Shown here: positions 29,812-38,869 of the stretch, in pieces
How the letters are laid out: every line of letters starts with the position of its first letter
Numbering within the stretch: position 1 is the stretch's first letter
NCBI GenBank assembly: GCA_963761775.1
Contig: CAVXIF010000001.1
Coordinates: 252,422-316,421, forward strand
DNA: 64,000 bases
Source of the DNA: Parerythrobacter_A sp963761775
GTDB taxonomy: Bacteria > Pseudomonadota > Alphaproteobacteria > Sphingomonadales > Sphingomonadaceae
Reading direction: 5' to 3'
The notes under the pieces: generated by a model
Seen by the model: only the letters and a program-made list of their open reading frames with translations
Database searches by the model: none
What the model was told of the DNA's origin: nothing
Translations under genes and position numbers: made by a program

Positions 29812-30342
29812 TCAGTCTGCTTTCTCGATAAGTGCGGACAGCTTCTTCAGCCCGCGATGGATGTTCACTTTCACCGCTGATTCCGACTGCCCGCTGCGGC
29901 GGGCGGCCTCGGCGATGCTCAGCCCTTCGATCTTCACCATCTCGATGGCGTCGGACTGCTTGTCGGAAATCTGGCCGAACATGGTTTCCAGGCTGAGGCG
30001 TGCCAGCACGGCTTCCTCCTCGCTGTCTTCGGCGGCGTCGTAATCTTCCAGCGCGTCTTCCTCGCGGCGGTAGACTTTGCGCAAATGGTCGATCCAGCGA
30101 TAGCGCGCGATGGCGGCAAGCCACGGCAGGAACGGGCGGGCAGGGTCGAAGGTGGCGCGTTTGGTATGCACCGCCATCAACACCTCCTGCACCAGATCGT
30201 CGAGCTGGGCGGGCGCGCAACGGCGGCGGAGATAGCGTTCCAGCCACAGCTGCGTTTCGGTCAGCAACACGGTGTAGGCCTGCTTGTCGCCTTGCTGCGA
30301 TGCGCGCATCAAACGGCCGAGCGTGGCGTCGTCGGCAATCAT
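29812..30342 (-). CDS. sigF: ECF RNA polymerase sigma factor, SigF type
   Basis: A 176-residue ECF sigma factor. Region 2 includes LDDLVQEVLMAVHTKRATFD and FLPWLAAIARYRWIDHLRK; region 4 includes SIAEAARRSGQSESAVKVNI followed by HRGLKKL. It is paired with the NrsF-like anti-sigma factor gene 2 bases downstream, supporting the SigF subgroup known from other alphaproteobacteria. It is distinct from the EcfG sigma factor at 51.4 kb. Confidence 0.9.
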   Translation of the reverse strand: MIADDATLGRLMRASQQGDKQAYTVLLTETQLWLERYLRRRCAPAQLDDLVQEVLMAVHTKRATFDPARPFLPWLAAIARYRWIDHLRKVYRREEDALEDYDAAEDSEEEAVLARLSLETMFGQISDKQSDAIEMVKIEGLSIAEAARRSGQSESAVKVNIHRGLKKLSALIEKAD

Positions 30343-30412
30343 CGTGTCTTTCCCCCGGCTGCGTATGGAAGGCTATTCGGGGCCAATGCGGGAAAGGTTA
30401 CAGGCGTGTCGA

Positions 30413-31363
30413 TCAATCCGGAAACCGGATGCCCGTTGCTTGCTCTGACACCATCCACAACCGTTCGGCGGCCTCGGGATCGAGCGCATAGGGGCGTACG
30501 CCGCGCATGGTGTCGGTTGCAGTCACTTCGGCAATGCCGCAATTCTCCGCATATTGCCCGCCACGCCCGGCCAGCTTGGGCGCGGTTGCGGCCCAGCAGG
30601 TGGTGGCCGCGCCCTGTTCGGGTGTCTTGAACGGTTCGGGTTCCTGCCCGGCGGCTTGCGCATTCCTGCGCAGCCGTTCCATCAGCGCGGCGGTGTCGGC
30701 ATCGTCCATGTGACGGCCCAGATTGGTGGCTATACCGCCGGGATGTACGGCAAAGGCGTCGACACCGCGCGCGGCAAAGCGCTTGTGCAGCGCGACGGTA
30801 AACAACGCGTTGGCGGTCTTCGATTGGCCGTAGCTGGCCCATTTTTCGTAAGCGCGATGTTCGAAATGCGGGTCGTCGAAATCCATTGGCGCGATAAAAT
30901 GCGCGCGGCTGGACAGGTTGACGATGCGCGGGGCGTCGGCGCCCAGAACAAGTGGCATCAGTGCGGCGGTCAGTGCGAAATGGCCGAGATGGTTGACGCC
31001 GAACTGCTGTTCGAACCCGTTGGCAGTTGTGCCGAACGGCGTTGCCATGATCCCGGCATTATTGATGAGCAGTTCGATCCGCGCAAACCGCTCGCGCGCC
31101 TCGGCCCCGCACCGGGCAATCTGCGCCAGGTCGCCAAGGTCGCAGACAATCATTTCCGCGCCATTGCCGATTTCCGCCGCCGCCTTCTGCGCTTTCGCCG
31201 CATCACGACCGGCGATGACGACATGCGCGCCGCGTCCCGCGATCGCACGCGCCGTTTCCATGCCGAGACCGGAATAGCCGCCGGTTATGAACGCCGTGCG
31301 GCCCGTCAGGTCGATATCGGCGACCACATCGCTGGCGGTGCTGGTGAAGTCGAATTGGCTCAT
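30413..31363 (-). CDS. Short-chain dehydrogenase/reductase
   Basis: A 316-residue SDR. Cofactor motif TGGYSGLGMETARAIAGRGA, the structural NNAG motif (LLINNAGIMATP), the catalytic Ser in RIVNLSSRAHF and Tyr/Lys in YGQSKTANALF are all present. The length and the YGQSK form fit the WWOX/retinol-dehydrogenase-like group of SDRs. Substrate unknown. Its ATG overlaps the stop of the GNAT gene (ATGA), and both probably follow the CmpX-like gene in one transcript. Confidence 0.9.
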   Translation of the reverse strand: MSQFDFTSTASDVVADIDLTGRTAFITGGYSGLGMETARAIAGRGAHVVIAGRDAAKAQKAAAEIGNGAEMIVCDLGDLAQIARCGAEARERFARIELLINNAGIMATPFGTTANGFEQQFGVNHLGHFALTAALMPLVLGADAPRIVNLSSRAHFIAPMDFDDPHFEHRAYEKWASYGQSKTANALFTVALHKRFAARGVDAFAVHPGGIATNLGRHMDDADTAALMERLRRNAQAAGQEPEPFKTPEQGAATTCWAATAPKLAGRGGQYAENCGIAEVTATDTMRGVRPYALDPEAAERLWMVSEQATGIRFPD

Positions 31364-31915
31364 GTCGTTCCTCCAAGGCGCAATTCGTAGAGAAATTCGT
31401 CGTCGCGCTGTTCGCCGACCATGAAGCCGATATCGGCGATTTTGAAAAAGCCGTAACGCTGGTAAAACCTCTGCGCGCCGGTGTTCCCGCTCCACACGCT
31501 TAGCTGCATTGCGTCGCAATCACGCGCGTTGGCTTCGGCCAGCGCCCATTCCATCAGCGCCGCGCCAATCCCTTCGCCGATGCGGTCGGGCGCGGTGTAA
31601 AGCTGGCCCAGCGCGATGGGGTCGGTGGCGTCGGAATGTCCGGCGTACCAGCTGGGGTAGCGCAGCTTGCAGAACCCGATCAGCGTGTCGGCATCGAAGG
31701 CCAGCCGATGCAGGCAGGCGTCGTCGGCGATTTCGTCCCGCACGGTCGCTTCGGAATAGACCTCTTCCAGAAACGCGGCGAGGTCTTGCGGGCGGTAGAG
31801 ATGTTCGAACGCCGCGCAGAACGTGTCGCGTCCGAAAGGCGGCAAGCTGCGGTGCGTCCGCCAAGGAAGCGGGGCGCAGGATCATCGATCCCGCGCCCCG
31901 CGACGTGTCAGTCAT
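31360..31915 (-). CDS. GNAT-family N-acetyltransferase (frameshifted near its N-terminus)
   Basis: A GNAT of about 185 residues when joined. The start MTDTSRGAGSMILRPASLAD is in one frame; from about 31838-31845 the protein continues in another as FGRDTFCAAFEHLYRPQDLA. The shift fits one extra base in a TTT (AAA on the plus strand): GCC GCC TTC GGA would restore it. The CoA-binding loop is APDRIGEGIGAALMEWALAE, followed by NTGAQRFYQRYGF. Acceptor unknown. It sits 11 bases after the CmpX-like gene. Confidence 0.82.
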
Positions 31916-31926
31916 GTCCGAAAGCC

Positions 31927-33258
31927 TCAGGCGCCCGGCGGCAACGGTGCGTTGCCCCTAGGTGCGGCTTTTTTGCGGGCAGGTGCCTTGGGTGCAGATG
32001 CCGAGGTCGTTTCCTCTGCGGCTTTCGCCTTTGCTGCCGAGTCGATTTCCTCGAGCTTGCGGCCTGCCCATTCGCGCCCGCCAAGGCCGAAGGCCAAGGC
32101 TCCGGCGACGCCGCCGCCGATGACCAGCGAACCGAAGGCCAGCTGAACGATTTCTTCGCCCACTTCCATGAAGGTCAGCCCCATGAAGGTGAAGACGACG
32201 ATGGTCGCCCACTTCACGATCGAACCGGCCAGCGAATTGCCGTTCTCACCCGCAATGAGGCGGGAAAGCAGGTTCGCAATGAGGAACCCGACGCCGATGA
32301 CCACAGCGCCGAACAGGACCTTTGCACCCAGTTCCAGAATGGCACCCACAAGCGCGGTCAGCTCCGGGAAACCGAGCAGGCGGGTTGCCGCGACGGCGGC
32401 AACCAGCATGATGGCAACCTGCGCCACGCGGCCCAGGATGGAGGAGGTGCTGGTGGTTTCACCGACCAGACCCGTCGCCGCCATCGACCGATCGACGCCG
32501 AAGCCGTTCAGCACGGTTTCCAGTGCTTGCTTGACGAATTTGCTAAGTACATAGCCAATACCCAGCAGCAGCGCGGCCCCGATCACGTTCGGAATGGCGT
32601 TCAGGATCATGCGCAGCATGTCGCTGGCCGGTTCCGAGATTGCACTAATTGCGAGAACGTCGAGCGCCGAAAGCGCTACCGGAATGACGATAAGGACGTA
32701 GACAATCGTACCGATCACCTTGCTGAGATGCATTCCCTGGCCAGCCGTCGCCGCGGCGGGGGCAGCTGTTGCCGCAGGCGTCGTAGCGTCCGCGTAATCG
32801 ACCGTTCCGGAAAGCTCCGCTTCCCCACGCATCAGCCATTTGTCGAAATCGACAGTCTGCAGTGCGGTGACGACGATATCGCGCACGATGCCCGCAATCT
32901 TGATGCCGACGAACAGGATAAGGCCCGCCCCGACGATCCGTGGGATATAGGACACGACGTTTTCAAGGAGCGAGTTGATCGGCCCGGCCACCACGTCGAG
33001 ATCGAGGACGTTCAGCACCGCGATCAGGCCGAACAGCCAGATCAGCAGGCTGACGATCTTGCCCAGCGACGCGCCCAGGCTTTGCCCCGAACCCGTATTG
33101 CGTTGCAGGAAGCTGACATTGTCGACCAGTTTGGCGAACGCCCATTTGGCCGCCTTCGCCAGCGCCCAGGTGACGAGCAGGATGACGACCACCCACACCA
33201 CCTTCTCGCCGATATTCATCGCCAGGTCCGGATCGAACCGGTAGTTTCCAACTTGCAT
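31927..33258 (-). CDS. Conserved TM-helix repeat membrane protein (CmpX-like, mechanosensitive-channel related)
   Basis: A 443-residue membrane protein with several copies of the conserved TM_helix motif, such as SYIPRIVGAGLILFVGIKIA, LNAIPNVIGAALLLGIGYVL and a third near residue 330. It matches Pseudomonas CmpX-type proteins, which share this helix with some small-conductance mechanosensitive channels but lack a clear MscS beta domain. A role in envelope or osmotic stress is plausible but inferred. The C-terminus is Ala/Lys-rich (KAKAAEETTSASAPKAPARK). It is divergent from the isoaspartyl peptidase gene. Confidence 0.8.
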   Translation of the reverse strand: MQVGNYRFDPDLAMNIGEKVVWVVVILLVTWALAKAAKWAFAKLVDNVSFLQRNTGSGQSLGASLGKIVSLLIWLFGLIAVLNVLDLDVVAGPINSLLENVVSYIPRIVGAGLILFVGIKIAGIVRDIVVTALQTVDFDKWLMRGEAELSGTVDYADATTPAATAAPAAATAGQGMHLSKVIGTIVYVLIVIPVALSALDVLAISAISEPASDMLRMILNAIPNVIGAALLLGIGYVLSKFVKQALETVLNGFGVDRSMAATGLVGETTSTSSILGRVAQVAIMLVAAVAATRLLGFPELTALVGAILELGAKVLFGAVVIGVGFLIANLLSRLIAGENGNSLAGSIVKWATIVVFTFMGLTFMEVGEEIVQLAFGSLVIGGGVAGALAFGLGGREWAGRKLEEIDSAAKAKAAEETTSASAPKAPARKKAAPRGNAPLPPGA

Positions 33259-33397
33259 GTTTTCAAAGCTCCCCTGTTTGTTATCGTTTCCCTAACACAC
33301 ACGACCGCCGAACCAAAGGCTTTCGACGCAACATTTGCAAAAGCAGGGCGCTTGCGCGACTGTGACACGCCTTTTCTGTCGACTTGGGAAACCATGC

Positions 33398-34476
33398 ATG
33401 CGCCTTCGCTTTCTAGCTTCGCTTTTCCTGTTTGCCGCCACACATCCCGCTCTGGCGCAGGGTACCGAAGCCAAGACGGAACCCCGTTGGTCGCTGGCGA
33501 TCCATGGTGGTGCAGGCACCATCCTGCGCGAGAACATGACAGCGGTGCAGCAGGCGGAATACGAGGCGGCGTTGCAGTCCGCGCTCGATGCGGGCGCGGC
33601 GGTGCTGCGCGACGGGGGCACGGCGATGGATGCGGTGAAGGCCGCCATCGTTCCGCTGGAGGACGATCCCAAGTTTAACGCCGGTCGCGGTGCGGTCTTT
33701 ACCTGGGAAGGCGAGAACGAGCTGGACGCGGCTATCATGGACGGGCGCGACCGGAGCGCGGGGGCGGTGACCGGTGTGACAGCGGTGCGCAATCCGATTC
33801 TGCTGGCCGAGACCGTGCGTGCCGACGGGCGGCATGTCTTCCTGAGCGGTGCGGGTGCGGAGGAATTTGCGCGCGACAACGGGTTCGAGACGACGCTGCC
33901 GGACTGGTTCGCTACCCCTGCGCGGCGCGAGGCGCTGGAACGGCTGAAGGCGCGGCAGGTGACTGTGCGCGACGTCGATTACAAATACGGTACGGTCGGC
34001 GCGGTTGCGCTGGACACGCACGGCAACATGGCAGCGGGCACCAGCACCGGCGGGCTTACCGGAAAGCGCTGGGGCCGGATCGGTGATGCGCCGATGATCG
34101 GCGCGGGCACCTATGCCGACAACCGCGCCTGCGCCGTCAGCGCAACGGGCGCGGGCGAGTACTTCATTCGCGTCGGGGTAGCGCACGAGATTTGTGCGCG
34201 GTTGCGGTTTATACAGCGCTCGAAGCGATGCTTGTCCCGCAGAGTGACCAGCGCGACCAATTCCGCGTGCGGTTTAAAGTATTACGGCGCTCGAGACGAG
34301 ACACAATGGCTGCAGATGCCGTTCTCGCCGAAGTGAAGGAGCTGGGTGGAGATGGCGGGGTGATCGTGGTGACGCCCGACGGCGATGCGATATTCAGCTT
34401 CAACACGCCGGGCATGTATCGTGGGCGCGCCACCAGCGAGGGCGTAAACGAAGTGGCGATTTTTGCCGGAGAATAG
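33398..34476 (+). CDS. Isoaspartyl peptidase/L-asparaginase, Ntn-hydrolase type (disrupted near the 3' part)
   Basis: Exported plant-type asparaginase that self-cleaves to alpha and beta chains. The signal peptide is MRLRFLASLFLFAATHPALA. The alpha chain has LAIHGGAGTI and FNAGRGAVFT; the predicted nucleophile is Thr199 in KYGTVGAVALD, followed by AGTSTGGLTGKRWGRIGDAP and GTGEYFIRV-like ATGAGEYFIRVGVAHEICAR. Between about 34195 and 34310 the frame is lost; MAADAVLAEVKELGGDGGVI and FNTPGMYRG follow in another frame. That stretch is also about 60 bases longer than family spacing allows and holds an imperfect repeat of GCGGTTT...GCGCTCGA. The gene may be truly damaged. Confidence 0.8.
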
Positions 34477-34479
34477 CCG

Positions 34480-35412
34480 TCAGCTGAATTTGTCCGCCTT
34501 GCGTTTGCCGAACTGCATGTCCCCTTCCAGCCGCGCGCGCAGCTGGGCGTAGAACGCTTCGAGAAACGCACGCTCGTCGCCCGCGCCCGGGTTCCAGCCG
34601 ATCTTCGCGCAGATGGTTTCGCACACCGCCACAATGGCCTCGCGCTGGTCGTCGCGCAGAACGCGCTCCAGCGTTTGCAATTCATACTCGCCGTAAACGG
34701 ACAGCTCTTCCGCGCCGAAATTATAGGCGGTGCCGGTCACGTCGCTCGCGCCGCCCTGCCGTGCCGCGCCGGTGGTGGACAGCACGGTGCCCAGCTTCGC
34801 GCGCGGCGCTTCGACGACCCAGGTGCCCGCGACCACATCGCCTGCGCGCAAGGCATCGCGGTTGAAGAACGGGAACAGCATGAACACCGCGAACCAGGCA
34901 AGGCCCGCCCATCCGGCATTGCCCGCTTCGCCGCTTGGCGCAATCAGCAGCAGGACCAGCGGCAAAAACAGCTCGATATCGCGTAACAGGTTGCGGGCGA
35001 TGACCGCTTCGGGTGTCAGCCGCCCGCTATCGCGGCTGGCCACGCGGATACCGGTGGCGCGTTTGCCCGGCGTCGCGCCGCGCGGCCCCAGCTCGAACGC
35101 CATGAAATAGCCGTTCCACGCCGCGAACCAGAATACCGATATGACGATGAGCAGGAACTCGCCCGCTGCCGTATTGCCGGTATCGTCGATAGCGGACAGC
35201 GAGCCGAAAAACAGATAGATCAACAGCAGTGTCACCACGATCGTCGTCACCAGCAGGATCAGGTAATCGATGATCAGCGCCCCGGCCCGCGCGCTGCGGG
35301 TGGCGACGGTGATCGGCAGGGCGATGCCTTCGGGCGTGATGATCGTGCGCTGTCGCTTGGCCTTGAAGGCCAGGTGCGGATTCACGTTTGGCGAAGTTTG
35401 CGCGGAGGTCAT
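34480..35412 (-). CDS. RDD-family membrane protein
   Basis: A 310-residue protein with an RDD domain: RSARAGALIIDYLILLVTTI (Arg and Asp of the RDD motif), a second helix near residue 90, and GPRGATPGKRATGIRVASRD. A long soluble C-terminal region of about 120 residues follows. RDD proteins are implicated in transport, but the function here is unknown. It is the last gene of a six-gene operon whose members overlap by ATGA or lie close together; its ATG overlaps the SpoIIM-like stop. Confidence 0.85.
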   Translation of the reverse strand: MTSAQTSPNVNPHLAFKAKRQRTIITPEGIALPITVATRSARAGALIIDYLILLVTTIVVTLLLIYLFFGSLSAIDDTGNTAAGEFLLIVISVFWFAAWNGYFMAFELGPRGATPGKRATGIRVASRDSGRLTPEAVIARNLLRDIELFLPLVLLLIAPSGEAGNAGWAGLAWFAVFMLFPFFNRDALRAGDVVAGTWVVEAPRAKLGTVLSTTGAARQGGASDVTGTAYNFGAEELSVYGEYELQTLERVLRDDQREAIVAVCETICAKIGWNPGAGDERAFLEAFYAQLRARLEGDMQFGKRKADKFS

Positions 35413-36482
35413 GCTGACGGCGCCTCGCCCGCATTCTTGCCGGACCGGCCGAAGGCGAAGAAATAGGTCAGCCAGAAGACCAACATGAACCCGCCGAGCA
35501 GGCCACGCGTTTCGGTGCCGGCAAGCTGGCGCGGAAAAGCTTCGAGCAGGGCCGCGACGATCATCATCAGCGTAACGCCGACCATCACGATAGCGCCGCG
35601 CTGCCCGCTCTGCGCCACTGCCGCAAGGATGCTGCGTCGTCCCGGAAACGCCATCTTGCGTCCCACATGAAGCCCGGCTGCTCCCGCCAAAAGGATACCG
35701 AAAAACTCGGTCGTCCCGTGCACTGCGAGCCATGCGGTGAATTCAGCGGTCAGCCCCTGCGAATGATACAGCCACAAGAAAGCGCCCAGAACCGCCATAT
35801 TCTGCACCAGCAGCAGCAGCGTCGGTACGCCAAATGCAAAGCCGAGCGCGAAGGCAAGGATGCAGACCCCGGCATTGTTTGTGAACAGCTGCGCGGCGAA
35901 GGCGGACATGCCTTGTGCGCTATCCTCCACCTTGAGCGATTCGATCAGAACCTCGCGGCTGGCACCGGGTTGTCGCATGTCGGCGAACTGGCTGGGAACG
36001 AGGGTGTAGAACCACTCCCGGTCGCGCGCGACCAGCAGCCAGCCGACTACAGTGCCCGCAACCATTACGAAGGCGGCGATGCAGATATCGAGCCATATCG
36101 CGCGCACTGCACGGCTCAGATCGCCGCCGAGGAACTTGCGAAACCATGCGCCAAGCCCCTGACGCGGGCCGTAGACCTGGAACCAGCCGCGCTGCACCAG
36201 CAATTCAAGGTAGCCGATGGTCGCTGCATCGAGCGACGTGTCGCGGGCCACTGCAAGGCTGGACGCGGCAAGGCGATACAGCGCGGGCAAGGCAAGCACA
36301 TCGTCGTCCGACAGGCGGCGGGTGCGCCCCTTTTCCATCGCGGTCAGGATCGCGTCGAGCCGGGTCCAGTCGCCTTCACGCTCCAGACGAAAGCGGTCCG
36401 ACCGCAGCGCCGCCGCTTCGATAGCGGACGGCGCATCGATAGGCGCGGACACCGCGCCCTTGGTGGCGGGAATGGCGCTCAT
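35409..36482 (-). CDS. SpoIIM-like (stage II sporulation protein M family) membrane protein
   Basis: A 357-residue protein with a soluble N-terminal third and about five helices, including DICIAAFVMVAGTVVGWLLV and FALGFAFGVPTLLLLVQNMA, typical of the SpoIIM/DUF95 family. The alphaproteobacterium does not sporulate; such proteins commonly sit beside MoxR, DUF58 and RDD genes, as here. Function unknown. It starts 13 bases after the DUF58 stop. Confidence 0.85.
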   Translation of the reverse strand: MSAIPATKGAVSAPIDAPSAIEAAALRSDRFRLEREGDWTRLDAILTAMEKGRTRRLSDDDVLALPALYRLAASSLAVARDTSLDAATIGYLELLVQRGWFQVYGPRQGLGAWFRKFLGGDLSRAVRAIWLDICIAAFVMVAGTVVGWLLVARDREWFYTLVPSQFADMRQPGASREVLIESLKVEDSAQGMSAFAAQLFTNNAGVCILAFALGFAFGVPTLLLLVQNMAVLGAFLWLYHSQGLTAEFTAWLAVHGTTEFFGILLAGAAGLHVGRKMAFPGRRSILAAVAQSGQRGAIVMVGVTLMMIVAALLEAFPRQLAGTETRGLLGGFMLVFWLTYFFAFGRSGKNAGEAPSA

Positions 36483-36495
36483 CCGATTGTGTCCC

Positions 36496-37819
36496 TCATC
36501 CAATCGTACCGGCACGTTTGATGTCGAGATAGCGGTCGATCAGGCGATAGCCGATGCGATCCCACGGCGCTTCGATAATATCGACGCCCATCCGCCGCAG
36601 CCGCTCCATCACGAGCGCACGTTGCCGTGTCAGCGTATCGGCAGTGACGGCAACCGCAAGATCGCCGATGTCGTGCAAGTCGGCGTCGACCAGCGCGGAC
36701 AGTTCGGCATCTTCGGGGGTGACGAACAGCACGAGGTGCTTCTTTACCAGACGACCGACACTCTCGATCATGCGTTCAGCCCCAGTGGGATCGGTGAAAT
36801 CGGTGAACAGCACGATCAGCGAACGACGCTGGAGCCGGCTGGTCAGCGTCGCCAGCGCCAGCGTGAAATTGGGTTCTTCCGCATGGTAATCCAGCTCGCC
36901 CGCCGCCGCCTGCAAGCGGTGGAACAGGCGTGGGTCGCCGATGAATGGCGTCATGACGTCGGGCGTGCGTGCAAAGCCGAAAAGGGCAACCCGATCGCCG
37001 CTCTTCAGCGCAACGTAGGAGGCGGTCAGCGCGGCGGATACCACGCGATCGAGGCGCGGCAGGCCCTCCACCGGCTCGCACATGGCCTGTCCGCAATCGA
37101 AGGCGAACACGATCTGGTTGTTGCGCTCGCTTTCGTTCTCGCGGGCATAGAGCTTGGTGTGGCGCGCGCTGGCCTTCCAGTCGATCCGACGGCGATCCAT
37201 GCCCGGTTCGTATTCGCTCAAGGCCTCGAACTGCGTGCCTTCGCCACGAATACGCCGCGCAATCAGTCCGAACTGGGCGTCGCGCAAATGGTTCTGCAGA
37301 GGCGGGCGAACGGACAGGCGACAGGTCGGGCCAGACGCGGATGGTATGTGCGATATCGCGGCGCACTTGCCGTGCGCCCAAGCCGAGCGGCCCGGCCCAT
37401 TGCAGCCACATCCGCGTCAACGGAGCAGGGCCGCGACGGGTTGGTTTCAGCGTGATGCCACCTTGTCGGCGCCCGCTATCGGCATCATGCCACAACCTGA
37501 AGGTCGCTCGTCCGGTACCAGACAGCCGCGGGTCCAGTTCGAAAGCGGCATGTGGCGGAGCGCCCCCGGCACGCCCCGTTAAAACGCAGCTGAGTGCAAG
37601 TTGCGTATCGGTGCCGACTTCGGCATCGGTCGGCGCGTGAAATTGCCAATCGTCAAGACGTCCGGCCATCAATGCGTCGAGAACGATCAGCACCAGGAGC
37701 GCGACGCCCAGGGCTGGCGCGATGGTCCATGCCCCCGGCGCAGCGGACGCCAGCACGATGGCCACCGGCGCGACCAATGCAATCGCCCAGGCTGCGCGCA
37801 TGGTCGGCACGATTGGCAA
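36496..37819 (-). CDS. DUF58 protein (vWA-like, MoxR-associated; frameshifted)
   Basis: N-terminal membrane helices (WAIALVAPVAIVLASAAPGA) precede a beta-rich region; then the DUF58 core EPGMDRRRIDWKASARHTKL and the vWA-like part IVFAFDCGQAMCEPVEG appear in another frame. The shift lies near 37292-37312 (after SPVRSPA, before LQNHLRDAQF), net +1 or -2. The start is uncertain: TTG 37819 is used here, but coding-like sequence extends upstream to the MoxR stop without an ATG or GTG. DUF58 proteins work with MoxR ATPases in envelope-associated assemblies. Joined length about 440 residues. Confidence 0.78.
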
Positions 37820-37872
37820 GCGCCATGCCGGCAGGCGGTCCCATCCGGCACGCAGAAAGGCGGCGATGCGGC

Positions 37873-38869
37873 TCAGCGCGGTGCCTCCGTGCTTTCGACC
37901 AGCTCGCCGACCAGTTCTTCCATTGATCGGCCTTCGATTTCGGCAGCGGGGCTGAGCGTCAGGCGGTGGCGCAGGACGGCAGTGGCCAGCGCCTTCACAT
38001 CATCGGGAATGACATAATCGCGACCCTCCAGCGCAGCACGGGCGCGGGCGGCATTGGCCAGCAGGATCGCGGCGCGCGGGCTGGCACCGCTGGCGATATC
38101 GGCATGTTCGCGCGTGGCCCGTACCAATCGCACGACGTAGCGGGTGATGTCGTTGGCCACCGTCACGGATCCGACCGCCGCAACGGCATCCGAAAGCTTT
38201 GCCGCATCGGTAACGGCGGACAGGCCCAGATCGGCCGGACGCTGCGGACCCTGCCGTTCGCCGAAGCGCGTCACGATGCGCGCTTCTTCATCCTCGTCCG
38301 GGTAAGACACCAGCAGCTTGAACGCGAACCGGTCCAGTTGCGCTTCGGGCAGGGGATAGACGCCCTTGGTTCTCAATTGGATTCTGCGTTGCCACAACCA
38401 TGAACCGATCGGGCAGGGCATGCGTTTCCCCGTCCAGCGTTACGCGCCGTTCCTGCATCGCCTCCAGCAAGGCCGCCTGTGTCTTGGGCGGTGTGCGGTT
38501 GATCTCGTCCGCCAGCAGCAACTCGCAGAAAATCGGCCCGCGCGTCAGGGTGAACTGGCTGGTCTGGAAATTGAACAGGTTGGAGCCGACGATATCGCCG
38601 GGCAGCAGGTCCGGCGTGAACTGGATGCGTCCGTAATCGAGACCCAGCGCTGTGGAAAAGCACTGCGCAAGAAATGTCTTTGCGGTGCCCGGTGGCCCTT
38701 CCAGCAGGACATGCCCCTGGCTTAGCAGGGCGACCAGCAAGTGCTCCATGATGTCATCCTGACCGATGACGCCCTTGGCCACTTCATTGCGGATCGCAGC
38801 GGCAAGGGCGCGCACATCGTCCAGCGTGGTGGCGGTGTTCGGCGAGGGGGTTTGTTGTGCATCGATCAT
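37873..38869 (-). CDS. MoxR-family AAA+ ATPase (frameshifted)
   Basis: Chaperone-like AAA+ ATPase thought to mature vWA-domain partners. Walker A is LLEGPPGTAKT, Walker B LLLADEINRTPPKTQAALLE, with sensor 1 VVATQNPIENQG. Directly after QNPIENQG the frame shifts; VYPLPEAQLDRFAFKLLVSY and the lid domain follow in the next frame. The break is at 38363-38365, where an extra G on the coding strand (GGG for GG) accounts for it. Joined length about 332 residues, normal for MoxR. The ATG overlaps the DUF4350 stop. Confidence 0.88.
38363..38365 (-). other. Homopolymer indel site in moxR
   Basis: CCC on the plus strand (GGG in the gene) follows the codons for QNPIENQ. Removing one base joins GVYPLPEAQ to the N-terminal half and restores a canonical MoxR sequence. 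It is the clearest example in the window of a frameshift explained by one extra base in a short run. Confidence 0.7.
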
